A stretch of 64,000 bases of DNA. Origin: an uncultured Pelagibacteraceae bacterium (lineage in GTDB: Bacteria; Pseudomonadota; Alphaproteobacteria; Pelagibacterales; Pelagibacteraceae). The position numbers were made by a program, and so were the translations under genes. The notes beneath the pieces were generated by a model. That model did not search any database. It worked only from the letters and a program-made list of their open reading frames with translations, and was not told the origin of the DNA. The stretch covers positions 18,221 through 82,220 of the forward strand of contig CACEKA010000004.1 in NCBI GenBank assembly GCA_902560015.1, given 5' to 3'. This document shows, piece by piece, positions 15,530-23,874 of this stretch (the first letter of the stretch is position 1; each line of letters starts with the position of its first letter).

Positions 15530-16540
15530 ATGAAAAAATTTTTTTTTAATCTTTTAATCTTTTTTATTTTTTCGATAAATTTTTCTTATTCCGAATCTAG
15601 ATTTGGTGAATTAACCGAAATTAGAGATAAAAAAATGAGAGGTAAAGATGGTCAGTGGGTTAGACCTCATCCTGGACCATTTATTTGGAATCATATTGAA
15701 AGTGAAAAAGGAAATTTCTTTTGGGAAGATGCTGATCAATATGTTGTTTATGCACAAGAGCATAATCAAACAATTTTAGCAACTATTTGGCCTCATGCCA
15801 ATTGGGATCAAAAATCATGCAAAAGAAAAAAAGCTAAAAGTCCTTTTGGAAAACGTTTTACAAAATATTTAAGTAAACCTTGCTCAATGGAAGATTATAA
15901 AAATTTTCTTATAAAATTAGTGGATCGTTATGATGGAGATGGGTCAAATGATATGCCCGGATTAACTAAACCTATTAAATATTGGGACGTGATGAATGAG
16001 CCAGAGTTTAAAATGTTCTTTAAAGGAAGTAAGGAAGACTTTATTGAAATCTTTAATTTCTCATCAAAAGTAATCAAAGATAAACAACCAGATGCAGTGA
16101 TTGTTATGGCTGGTGCTGCAGGAATGTTTCCTGAAAATAAAAAATATTGGAAGTCAGTTTTACCAAAAATAAAGAATAATTTTGATATTGCAAACATTCA
16201 CCATATAAGCGGTCCAGATGGAAAGTGTGATAAAGAACTATGGGTGGATGAATTTGCAGCTTTATTAAAAAGTGTAGATGTAAATAAACCTATTTGGTTA
16301 ACCGAAGCTATGACTTGTGGTGATCCAGTAAAAGCTTGGGTAAAAGCATTTTTAAATGGAGCTGAATTAATTATTGATGTTGGTGTAAATGCTCCAGGAA
16401 AAAAAATGAGCAAAAAAGGCAGAAAAAAATTAAATGAATTTATTTCTGAATATGATGGTTTTACATCAATAAAAAGTATTTCAAAAAAACAAGTAGAATT
16501 TACATATAGTGATGGTTCTAAAAAAATTTTAGATTTTTAA
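15530..16540 (+). CDS. Secreted clan GH-A glycoside hydrolase-like protein
   Basis: A 336-residue exported protein (signal peptide ending near FSYS, residue 21). The sequence follows the clan GH-A (beta/alpha)8 pattern: WNHIESEKGNFFWEDADQ (about 53-70) as in GH39/GH10-type enzymes, YWDVMNEPEF (about 150-159) with the acid/base Glu of the NEP motif, and IWLTEAMTCG (about 257-266) holding the nucleophile Glu. It probably cleaves a beta-linked glycan in the periplasm or at the surface. It is the last gene of the cluster. The family within the clan cannot be fixed by eye. Confidence 0.78.
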   Translation: MKKFFFNLLIFFIFSINFSYSESRFGELTEIRDKKMRGKDGQWVRPHPGPFIWNHIESEKGNFFWEDADQYVVYAQEHNQTILATIWPHANWDQKSCKRKKAKSPFGKRFTKYLSKPCSMEDYKNFLIKLVDRYDGDGSNDMPGLTKPIKYWDVMNEPEFKMFFKGSKEDFIEIFNFSSKVIKDKQPDAVIVMAGAAGMFPENKKYWKSVLPKIKNNFDIANIHHISGPDGKCDKELWVDEFAALLKSVDVNKPIWLTEAMTCGDPVKAWVKAFLNGAELIIDVGVNAPGKKMSKKGRKKLNEFISEYDGFTSIKSISKKQVEFTYSDGSKKILDF

Positions 16541-16791
16541 TTAACCATTTCTATTTATTGACATTTAAATTATAAAAAAATAACATCTTTATATCTGACA
16601 AAAAGTCTGGTTGTGCTGACTTTTAAATCAAGAGACAATAAAAAGAAATTATTTAATTAAAATTATCCCACGAAAGTATTTCCGAGTTTGAAAATTGGGC
16701 TAAAGGATTAAGAGGATTTTAAATTTAAATCCTTTAATTCTCAAATTATAAATTAATTATACTTAGGTTTTTTAGTAAATAAATTAAGTAA
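16541..16791. other. 251-base intergenic region, possible small RNA and shared terminator
   Basis: This convergent gap is the largest in the window with no ORF found on either strand. It holds a promoter-like pair pointing right (see 16558-16586). Two inverted repeats follow: AAAAGTC/GACTTTT at 16601-16607 and 16618-16624, and AAAGGATT/AATCCTTT at 16702-16709 and 16728-16735. The second could terminate transcription from either side. The middle (about 16660-16700) is less AT-rich than usual for intergenic DNA here. A short non-coding RNA of about 140 bases is possible but unproven. Confidence 0.35.
16558..16586 (+). promoter_or_regulatory. Promoter-like -35/-10 pair in the convergent gap
   Basis: TTGACA (16558-16563) and TAACAT (16581-16586) are separated by 17 bases, a perfect -35 and a four-of-six -10 match. 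It points away from the preceding plus-strand cluster into a stretch with no plus-strand gene, so if used it would make an RNA from about 16593 that ends in the gap or runs antisense to the TPR-methyltransferase gene. Chance occurrence is possible in AT-rich DNA. Confidence 0.4.
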
Positions 16792-18804
16792 TTAAATCTT
16801 TTTTACCCAAAATTGATACATATTGCCAAATGTATTAGGGTATTTTATCTCGAATTGATTCCAATTATTTAAAGAAATATTTTTTTTGTCATCGGGAAAA
16901 TATTTTGAGAATCTCTTATTGATTTTAGTATTAGTAAAGACAAATCCAAGAAATTCTAAATTTAAATTTTTTAATATATTAGATATTTGTGGAAGAGAAA
17001 AATAATGCTCATGGACATGAAATAATAAATCCCTCAAAGCAGATGTTGAGTAAAAATCTCTACTGTAAATAAGCTCTTGTTTTAATAAATTTTTATTCTC
17101 GTTGATTATTTCTTTTCTAAAAATTTTGATATCCTCACTTGTATTTTTTAAATTTTTTTGTTTAATAAATTCTCTTATTTTAGTGACTCCTTTTCTTGCA
17201 GTCTTACTATATAAACCTAACTTTAAATATCCGTGCGGTTCTAAAATATCAGTTAAAACCTTTAATCCGGCAATGGGGTCTTTCATATGATGAAGTACAC
17301 CTGAACTTTCTATTATATCAAATTTTTTATTTAGTTTTTTAAGTTGCAAAATATCTCCGTGCAGAAATTTTATATTTTTAGAACCTAATTCTTCAACTTT
17401 TCTCTTTGCAAAAGCAAGACTTGCCAAGCTTAAATCAACACCCAATATATTTGCGTTATTATAATTACTAGCAGATATAAGATGATTTCCAGTACCACAA
17501 CCTGCTATTAAAATATTTGGATTATTAAATTTATTATCATATTTAACTTTGTTTGGTTTTATGTCGTTATTTAGAGAATTTAGGAAATGTATGGATTTAT
17601 ATTTGTCACAATATCTCCATCTTGGATAAGGGTTTTCTTCATATTGTTTTCTTACTTTTTTTGATACTAAATCGTTAATTTTATCAATTGACTCAATTGT
17701 TTTTGTTAAATCTTTTTCTCTTAGAGGTTCTTTAACTTGAACGTTTATTAAATTATTAAATTCAAAACTTGAAGACTTATAATTTAATAATTTTTTTGTA
17801 ATTATTGAAGATGTATTTAGAGGGATATAACAACCAAGAATTGCTATTTCAAACTCATCTATCTGTTCACTTTTTTCTATTTTGTCTTTAAGTTTATATA
17901 CTTTATCATTTTCTTTTTCAGACTGAACATAAATATATTCATTAAGCCAGCACTGTTCTGATAATGAAATTATAAAATGAAAATATTTTTTTAATTTATT
18001 AGTATTTGCACTATCTAAAGTAAAAAGGATTTCACATTTGATTTTAGTCAAAAATTTTTCAATCAAATTATCTGCTATTATAGATTTTTGGAGCATTAAA
18101 TGTAAAAGATCTTCTATTAGGAAGTTTTGAATAATTTTATTATTTAATAATAAAGTTTTAGAATTAATAATTCTTTCTATTTTATCGTTGTAATATTCAA
18201 ATAGTAATACATTTTTACAATTAGTAGAAATATTGTTGTGACTAATATTATTTTTCTTAAATAAAAATAAAAATAATTTTTTGTAGGAAGCAATGTTATT
18301 TTTAGAAAGATCATTTAAATCCATTGATATAGCTAAATTTATTATGTTATTTAAAAAGTTTACATTATCAGGATCAATTTTTATGGCTTTTTCATAACAA
18401 TCTTTTGCTTTTGGATTGTCACCAGAATTATAAAAAATTATTCCAAGATTATTATAAGCATCAGCATAATTAGGATTAATTCTAATTGCATTTTCATAAC
18501 AATCTATTGCTTTATTTGCTTCACCCAATATATTGAAAACTACACCAAGATTATTATAAGCATTTGAATTATTTTGATCACTAGTAATTGCTTTCTCATA
18601 ATAATTTATTGCGTTTTGATTATCACCTAAATTATATGAAATTATTCCTAGATTATTAAGTGCATTTGAATGATCTGGTTTAATTTTTAGTATTTCTTTA
18701 TAAAGATCTTGTGCAACCTTGATATTATTTTTTGTATGATTTTTAACAGCAAGATTTAAAATTTCTTTTATTCTCAGATCTTGATTATTTAGTGTATTGC
18801 TCAT
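16792..18804 (-). CDS. TPR-repeat protein fused to class I SAM-dependent methyltransferase
   Basis: A 670-residue two-part protein. Residues about 12-150 hold roughly four tetratricopeptide repeats, each with the pattern NNLGI-x-x-x-x-G-x-x-x-x-A-x-x-x-YEKAI. A variable middle of about 230 residues follows, then YPRWRYCD (about 400-407), and a methyltransferase domain with SAM motif I, LIAGCGTGNHLI (about 440-451), the acidic GVDLS motif (about 462-466) and SSGVLHHM (about 507-514). Similar TPR-methyltransferase chimeras are recurrent in marine alphaproteobacteria; their substrate is unknown to me. It overlaps the 2OG oxygenase stop by one base, so the two are coupled. Confidence 0.82.
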   Translation of the reverse strand: MSNTLNNQDLRIKEILNLAVKNHTKNNIKVAQDLYKEILKIKPDHSNALNNLGIISYNLGDNQNAINYYEKAITSDQNNSNAYNNLGVVFNILGEANKAIDCYENAIRINPNYADAYNNLGIIFYNSGDNPKAKDCYEKAIKIDPDNVNFLNNIINLAISMDLNDLSKNNIASYKKLFLFLFKKNNISHNNISTNCKNVLLFEYYNDKIERIINSKTLLLNNKIIQNFLIEDLLHLMLQKSIIADNLIEKFLTKIKCEILFTLDSANTNKLKKYFHFIISLSEQCWLNEYIYVQSEKENDKVYKLKDKIEKSEQIDEFEIAILGCYIPLNTSSIITKKLLNYKSSSFEFNNLINVQVKEPLREKDLTKTIESIDKINDLVSKKVRKQYEENPYPRWRYCDKYKSIHFLNSLNNDIKPNKVKYDNKFNNPNILIAGCGTGNHLISASNYNNANILGVDLSLASLAFAKRKVEELGSKNIKFLHGDILQLKKLNKKFDIIESSGVLHHMKDPIAGLKVLTDILEPHGYLKLGLYSKTARKGVTKIREFIKQKNLKNTSEDIKIFRKEIINENKNLLKQELIYSRDFYSTSALRDLLFHVHEHYFSLPQISNILKNLNLEFLGFVFTNTKINKRFSKYFPDDKKNISLNNWNQFEIKYPNTFGNMYQFWVKKI

Positions 18805-19772
18805 TATCGCTGATATTCAATAAATTTTCTTAAAGATTGATTTAAAAAATTTTCGTATATCATTCCTTTATTTGAATATCTCTTTGAATTTAGAAAATTT
18901 TTATTCATTTTAAAGTCGTGAGAGGGTTCAAAAAAAAAGGGAATAGATAATCTTTCACTTTTGTTCCATAACACTCTATGATTTGTTGCTTTAAACTTTC
19001 CATCACTTAAAAATTCTAATGCTCTTCCTGTATTTACTACTAAAGCTTTTTTATTAAATGGCACATCATACCATTTTTTATTGTTTCTATTTTGTACTTG
19101 AAGACCACCTTTTTTATTCTGATAAAGAACAGTAAAAACTCCGCTATCAACATGTGTTTCACATCCAAGTGCTACACCATCTTGTTTTGAAATTTCCACT
19201 GGTTTTGTTTGGTTGGGATAATAATTAAATCTTAATGTACTTAGGGTTTTTAATCTTGAGAAAGCTTGGTTGCTAATTTTAATATCTTTTTTATAAAGTT
19301 TAATTATTCCTTTAAACAATATTTCACTTAAAGCATAAATATTGTCAAAATAATTAGACAGGTTTTTGATAGAAGATACGCTAATAGATTTTGTCAAGTC
19401 AAGATACTCAATATAAAAAGATTTGTATTTTTTTATATTGTTAGGTTTAATTTGAAGATCACCTAAATCTAAACCCTCTTTGCCATTAACAGTATTTGGA
19501 AAATAACCTCTATATTTATTTTTATTTTTTTTATTCCATTTTTTTGGAGCCAATTTATTTTTATTTTTTTCTGAAGAATTAAAAAATTTATTACCAATTT
19601 TGCAGATATTATTTATTTCTTTAATATCAATACCATGCTCAACAATTTGAAAAAAACCAACATCAATACAAGCTTTTTCAATTTTTTTTATAGTATTTTT
19701 TGCTGATAGAGAGTTAAAATTTGATTTAAGTAAGGATGAAATATTAATAGTTGGAATTAAATTTTTTGACAT
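18804..19772 (-). CDS. Isopenicillin-N-synthase-like Fe(II)/2-oxoglutarate oxygenase
   Basis: A 322-residue cytosolic oxygenase with the IPNS/plant 2OG-oxygenase layout: an N-terminal DIOX_N segment (IDVGFFQIVEHGID, about 35-48) and a C-terminal jelly roll with iron ligands H-x-D in THVDSGVFTVLYQ (about 202-214) and the distal His in KATNHRV (about 257-263), then the 2OG-anchoring R-x-S of ERLSIPFF. It lies between the DMT transporter and the TPR-methyltransferase in a tight minus-strand operon (zero-base and one-base junctions). The product is unknown; hydroxylation of an amino acid or small metabolite is typical for bacterial members. Confidence 0.84.
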   Translation of the reverse strand: MSKNLIPTINISSLLKSNFNSLSAKNTIKKIEKACIDVGFFQIVEHGIDIKEINNICKIGNKFFNSSEKNKNKLAPKKWNKKNKNKYRGYFPNTVNGKEGLDLGDLQIKPNNIKKYKSFYIEYLDLTKSISVSSIKNLSNYFDNIYALSEILFKGIIKLYKKDIKISNQAFSRLKTLSTLRFNYYPNQTKPVEISKQDGVALGCETHVDSGVFTVLYQNKKGGLQVQNRNNKKWYDVPFNKKALVVNTGRALEFLSDGKFKATNHRVLWNKSERLSIPFFFEPSHDFKMNKNFLNSKRYSNKGMIYENFLNQSLRKFIEYQR

Positions 19773-20732
19773 TTATCTTAAAGGTTTTTCAGTCGCGATA
19801 GATTGATTCTGTGCTTTTTCACGCATAAAAATATAAATACCACTTGATACAATTATTAAAATTCCTATCGCTGTGTTTAATGATGGTATTTCATCAAAAT
19901 ATAACCATCCTATTAGAGGTGACCAAAACAATATTGAGTATTCAAAAGGTGAAATCACTGATGGAGAAGCTATACTGTAAGCTGTAAATAAAAAAAGAAA
20001 AGCAATAGTAGCCGTAACTCCAATTGAAGTCATTAATAGTACATTAGTATTAAAATTAACAAACCACTCCCTAAATATAAATTGAGAAGCTGGATGATCG
20101 GAAGTATTGTATTGGCCATCTCCAATAATAAAATAAAAAATTATACTTAAAATTATTGCACCAATATAAAATGTAAATGTTTGTGTATAAACGCTATCCT
20201 TATCAGATGTTTTTTTTATAATTATCATTGATAATGAATAACAAAATGCACATAAAATAGGCAGCAAACTTAAATAGTTAAAATTACTAAAGTCAGGATT
20301 TAATGTTATATAAACTCCAACAAATCCGACAACTACAGCAGACCATCTTCTTATTCCTATTTCTTCTTTCAAAAAAAAATGAGCAAAAATTGTAATTAAA
20401 AATGGAGTAACAAAAAATAAAGCTGTAGCAGTACCAAGTGGCAATACAGTCAAAGAAATATAAAAAGAGCTAAAACCAAAGAAAAAAAGTACTACTCGGA
20501 TAAAAGTTAAAAGTGGATATTGACTTTTAAATACTATTGGTTTTTTTGTAAGTATTAAAAATATTAGAATAAGCACAAAACTTACTACTGTTCTTATTAA
20601 GTAAACTTCATAAAGCGAAACAAAATTATAAATATGTTTCATAATTCCGTCCTGTACGGAAAAAACCATCATGGCTAATAATATGTAGATTATCCCTTTA
20701 CGATTATTATTTTGTCTAGGCATTCGCTCCAT
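19773..20732 (-). CDS. EamA/DMT-family transporter
   Basis: A 319-residue inner-membrane protein with two EamA repeats, about ten hydrophobic helices in all (first repeat about 12-140, second about 155-300), and typical EamA landmarks such as LPLGTATALFFVTPFLITIFA and SPFEYSILFWSPLIGWL (each helix-forming). The family exports or imports amino acids, nucleosides and other metabolites; direction and substrate are not readable. An alternative start at the Met at codon 4 (MPRQ) is equally plausible. It is first in the operon with the 2OG oxygenase and TPR-methyltransferase, so it may move their substrate or product. Confidence 0.85.
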   Translation of the reverse strand: MERMPRQNNNRKGIIYILLAMMVFSVQDGIMKHIYNFVSLYEVYLIRTVVSFVLILIFLILTKKPIVFKSQYPLLTFIRVVLFFFGFSSFYISLTVLPLGTATALFFVTPFLITIFAHFFLKEEIGIRRWSAVVVGFVGVYITLNPDFSNFNYLSLLPILCAFCYSLSMIIIKKTSDKDSVYTQTFTFYIGAIILSIIFYFIIGDGQYNTSDHPASQFIFREWFVNFNTNVLLMTSIGVTATIAFLFLFTAYSIASPSVISPFEYSILFWSPLIGWLYFDEIPSLNTAIGILIIVSSGIYIFMREKAQNQSIATEKPLR

Positions 20733-20785
20733 ATAACATAGAACTTTTCTTCTTTATATTTTTATTAATTGTGCAATATTAAATT

Positions 20786-21769
20786 ATGATTTCAGATGAA
20801 GATCAAATAATGATGGATACCCTATATTGGTGGGGCATTCCTACTTTGTTTAGATGTAAAAATGACCCTGACCCAAAAAATTGTGATATTGCCTTAGTAG
20901 GTGTTCCACATAGCACAGGAAATGGTACTACCGAAAGAGACCAGCATTTAGGTCCTCGAGCTGTAAGAAATATTTCAGCAATGCTTAAAAGATCACATTT
21001 AGATTACGGAATTGATCCTTGGAAATTAAAAAAAATTCATGATTTGGGAGATGTACCTTTTCCTGAAGCAAACAATAATGAAAAATGCATTGAAAGAATT
21101 TCTGCTTTTTATGATCAGATTGAACAAGCAGAAAAACCAGTTGTATCAATTGGTGGAGATCATTCTATCACAGGAGGGATTGTTCAAAGTTTAGCAAAAA
21201 AAAATTCTAAATTAACCAAAGGAAAAAAAATAACATTTCTTCATTTTGATGCACATACAGATTGTTTTGAAAAATTAGATCATTTTTTAGGTGCAAAAAA
21301 ATCAGCAGCACATTGGGCATCATATTTAGTTAAACAAGGAAATGTAGATCCTCACACAAGTACTCAAATTGGAATTAGAGGAAATCCAAGAACTTTAGAT
21401 TGGTTACAGGCAAGTTATGATAATGGCTACCAGGTAATTACTATGGACGAATACAGAGAGTGGGGGCATGAAAAATGTGCAAAAAAGATTTTAGATAGAA
21501 TAGGGGACAATCCTATTTATGTAACTTTTGATTTAGATTGTTTAGATCCAACAGTTGCACCAGGAGTTGCAAATATAGAGTCGGCCTATAGGGGTTTTAA
21601 TATGGATGAAGCTAGAAAACTTATTCAATGCTTAAAAGGTAAAAATGTAATTGGTGGTGATGTTGCTTGCTTGATGCCAACAAAAGATAATCCAAATCAA
21701 ATCACATCCATGGTTGCTGCTGCAATTATGTTTGAAATAATCTGCTTAATTTGTGTTAAGCCAGAATAA
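20786..21769 (+). CDS. speB: Ureohydrolase-family enzyme (agmatinase-like)
   Basis: A 327-residue binuclear-metal hydrolase. Metal-ligand motifs are complete: GGDHS (about 128-132), HFDAHTD (about 154-160) and FDLDCLDP (about 248-255). The family hydrolyses a guanidinium group to urea, with agmatine, guanidinobutyrate, arginine or guanidine as substrates. The N-terminal MMDTLYWWGIPTLF and the RDQHLGP segment resemble the agmatinase/guanidinobutyrase group more than arginase. It diverges from the transporter operon and overlaps the GMC gene end convergently by 14 bases. The speB symbol is a family-level name; the substrate could well be another guanidino compound. Confidence 0.78.
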   Translation: MISDEDQIMMDTLYWWGIPTLFRCKNDPDPKNCDIALVGVPHSTGNGTTERDQHLGPRAVRNISAMLKRSHLDYGIDPWKLKKIHDLGDVPFPEANNNEKCIERISAFYDQIEQAEKPVVSIGGDHSITGGIVQSLAKKNSKLTKGKKITFLHFDAHTDCFEKLDHFLGAKKSAAHWASYLVKQGNVDPHTSTQIGIRGNPRTLDWLQASYDNGYQVITMDEYREWGHEKCAKKILDRIGDNPIYVTFDLDCLDPTVAPGVANIESAYRGFNMDEARKLIQCLKGKNVIGGDVACLMPTKDNPNQITSMVAAAIMFEIICLICVKPE

Positions 21770-23336
21770 ACTCAGAAGCTCTTTCAGCTATCATTAAAGT
21801 CGGAGCATTTAAATTTCCACTTGTAATTTCAGGCATCACTGAGGCATCAACTACTCTTAAATTTTCTAAACCATGAACTTTAAGCTTTTCATCTACCACC
21901 GCCATATTGTCTGTACCCATTTTTAAAGTACATGATGGATGGTAGGCTGTTTCAGCTTTAGATCTTATATATTCTTCAAATAATTCATCTGAATGAACAT
22001 TTTCCCCAGGTCCAATTTCTTTTCCAGCAAATGGTTTTAAAGAATTTTGACCAAGTATTTTTCTTGCTACATGTATACATTCAATAGTTTGTTTTAAATC
22101 ATCTTCGTGTTCTAAATAATTAAATTTAATTTTTGGATAATCATAGGGGTTAGAACTTTTTAAAGTAATATTACCCCTACTTTTTGGATGATTTGGGCTT
22201 GCGTGTAATTGATATCCATGTCGATCAGGATCAACTAAACCATGATCAATTACAAATGCTGGAAAGAAATGAAATTGAATATTTGGATATTCTCTTTCAG
22301 GTGAAGATTTGCAAAATCCTCCTGCTTCTAAAAATGAAGTAGAACAAGGTCCTGTTCTTGACAAAAACCACTGAATACCAATTCTTACCATATTCAATTT
22401 ATTAACATATGAATATAAGGTGTCAGAGGTTTTACACTCTTGTTGAACATAAGTTTCAAGGTGATCTTGTAAATTTTTACCAACACCCTCTAAATTATGA
22501 ACTACCTCTATACCCTTATCTTTAAGATGTTCACTTGGACCAACACCTGAAAGCATCAACAATTGTGGAGAGTTTATAGCTCCACCACTAAGAATAACCT
22601 CTTTATTCGCATAAATCTTTTCAACTTTATTTTTTATTTTAACCTCAATACCGATTGCTTTTTTTCCTTCAAAAATAATTCTCTCTACAAATGCTTCAGT
22701 AAAAACTTTTAAGTTCTTTCTTTTTTTTGCGGGATTCAAATAATATTTAGAGACACTTGCTCGCTCTCCTTTATGAATGGTTACATCATACATCCCAAAA
22801 CCCTCTTGATCTTTACCATTCATATCATTGTTAATTTTGTATCCAGCTTCTCCAGCAGAGTCGATAAATGCTTTAAATAATGGGTTTTTGTTTTTCGATT
22901 GGTTTACAGGTAAAATTCCATTTCCACCTCTGTAATCATTTTCACCTTCTGACCAAGTTTCAATCTTTTTAAAATAAGGTAAAACTTTTTCATATGACCA
23001 GTCTTTTAATCCGAATGAAGCCCATCGTTGATAGTCATTAGGATTACCTCTAACAAAAACCATTCCATTGTGAGCTGAACAACCACCAATCATTTTCCCT
23101 CTAGGACAAAAAAGATTTCTATTATGTAAATTAGGTTCAGGTTCAGAATAATATTTGTAGTTATATTTTGGATCATGCATTGTATAAAGAATTGCCAGAG
23201 GCATGTTTACTTTCCAGATATCACTTGGTTTTCCTGCTTCAAAAACAGCTACATTATTTTGGCTATTTTCAGATAATCGGTTTGCTAACACACAGCCTGC
23301 TGAACCAGCACCAATTATAAGATAATCAAATTTCAT
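21756..23336 (-). CDS. GMC-family FAD-dependent oxidoreductase (choline-dehydrogenase-like)
   Basis: A 526-residue flavoenzyme with the FAD-binding GAGSAGCVLANRLSE motif (about 8-22), GMC signature 1 region (CPRGKMIGGCSAHNGM, about 77-92), signature 2 (SGGAINSPQLLMLSGVGP, about 249-266) and the catalytic His region YHPSCTLKMG (about 463-472) with the partner Asn in GNLNAPTLM near the end. Length and motifs match choline dehydrogenase BetA and relatives, which oxidise alcohols and feed electrons to the respiratory chain. It ends a five-gene operon (overlap 4 bases with the HD gene). Oxidation of choline to betaine aldehyde would fit the betaine-rich context, but other alcohols are possible. 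Confidence 0.85.
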   Translation of the reverse strand: MKFDYLIIGAGSAGCVLANRLSENSQNNVAVFEAGKPSDIWKVNMPLAILYTMHDPKYNYKYYSEPEPNLHNRNLFCPRGKMIGGCSAHNGMVFVRGNPNDYQRWASFGLKDWSYEKVLPYFKKIETWSEGENDYRGGNGILPVNQSKNKNPLFKAFIDSAGEAGYKINNDMNGKDQEGFGMYDVTIHKGERASVSKYYLNPAKKRKNLKVFTEAFVERIIFEGKKAIGIEVKIKNKVEKIYANKEVILSGGAINSPQLLMLSGVGPSEHLKDKGIEVVHNLEGVGKNLQDHLETYVQQECKTSDTLYSYVNKLNMVRIGIQWFLSRTGPCSTSFLEAGGFCKSSPEREYPNIQFHFFPAFVIDHGLVDPDRHGYQLHASPNHPKSRGNITLKSSNPYDYPKIKFNYLEHEDDLKQTIECIHVARKILGQNSLKPFAGKEIGPGENVHSDELFEEYIRSKAETAYHPSCTLKMGTDNMAVVDEKLKVHGLENLRVVDASVMPEITSGNLNAPTLMIAERASEFILA

Positions 23337-23869
23337 ATAAGTTTGGACGTTAGCAATTTTTTATAGTCATGAATAGATTTCATTTTAAGGTCGGTTCTTT
23401 TTGCCGCTTCATCAAATTTTCTAAGAAGTATTGAAGATTTAAAATATTCTTGAGCTTCAAATTTAGCACATTCCTCAGAATTTAATATGCCCCCTTGTAA
23501 TTTTAAACTTATTTTAGAAGCTTCAGACAATAGATTAAAATATTTTTTATCGTTAGCTAGATATCGCTTTGCTAGTACATGGTACTTTATTGGTTCTACT
23601 ACTTCTTTTTTAAAAAAACTTTTTAAATACTCATAACCTATATTTTCATGATGACCGTCTACATTTAGCTCAACTAATTCATCTGGATTTTCCAAAATAA
23701 AATGACCATAATCATGTAATAAACTAGAACAGATTAAATTATCATCACACTTTGCTTTTTCAGCTAGCATAGCAGCTTGAATCATGTGTTCAGACATAGT
23801 GACTTCCTCACCAATATAGAGCGATTTATTATTTGTAAAATTTGAAATTATTTTATCAATTACTTGCAT
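23333..23869 (-). CDS. PhnZ-like HD-domain mixed-valent di-iron oxygenase
   Basis: A 178-residue HD-fold protein that is probably an oxygenase and not a phosphohydrolase. All six di-iron ligands of PhnZ have counterparts: His28, His52, Asp53, His74, His97 and Asp153. The substrate-gating Tyr and Glu of PhnZ occur as YIGE (Tyr18, Glu21). Further landmarks shared with PhnZ, from memory, are the YHVLAKRYL-type segment (96-104), LQGG (124-127) and RTDLK (158-162). PhnZ cleaves a 1-hydroxyphosphonate C-P bond, and TmpB does the same for the trimethylammonio analogue, giving glycine betaine. The upstream neighbour is an Fe(II)/2OG oxygenase, as in the known two-enzyme systems, though of the TauD family. 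The exact substrate is inference. Confidence 0.8.
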   Translation of the reverse strand: MQVIDKIISNFTNNKSLYIGEEVTMSEHMIQAAMLAEKAKCDDNLICSSLLHDYGHFILENPDELVELNVDGHHENIGYEYLKSFFKKEVVEPIKYHVLAKRYLANDKKYFNLLSEASKISLKLQGGILNSEECAKFEAQEYFKSSILLRKFDEAAKRTDLKMKSIHDYKKLLTSKLI

Positions 23870-23874
23870 TAAAA

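Noticed and set aside
11165..16540. Calling the polysaccharide locus a mobile genomic island
   Set aside because: There is no tRNA, integrase, direct repeat or obvious change in base composition at either boundary.
18370..18770. Imperfect repeats of about 102 bases as a DNA repeat element
   Set aside because: They are the coding sequence of TPR motifs; divergence follows protein constraints.
20786..21769. Guanidine hydrolase or arginase as a firm name
   Set aside because: Metal ligands are common to all ureohydrolases and no diagnostic substrate residue could be assigned.
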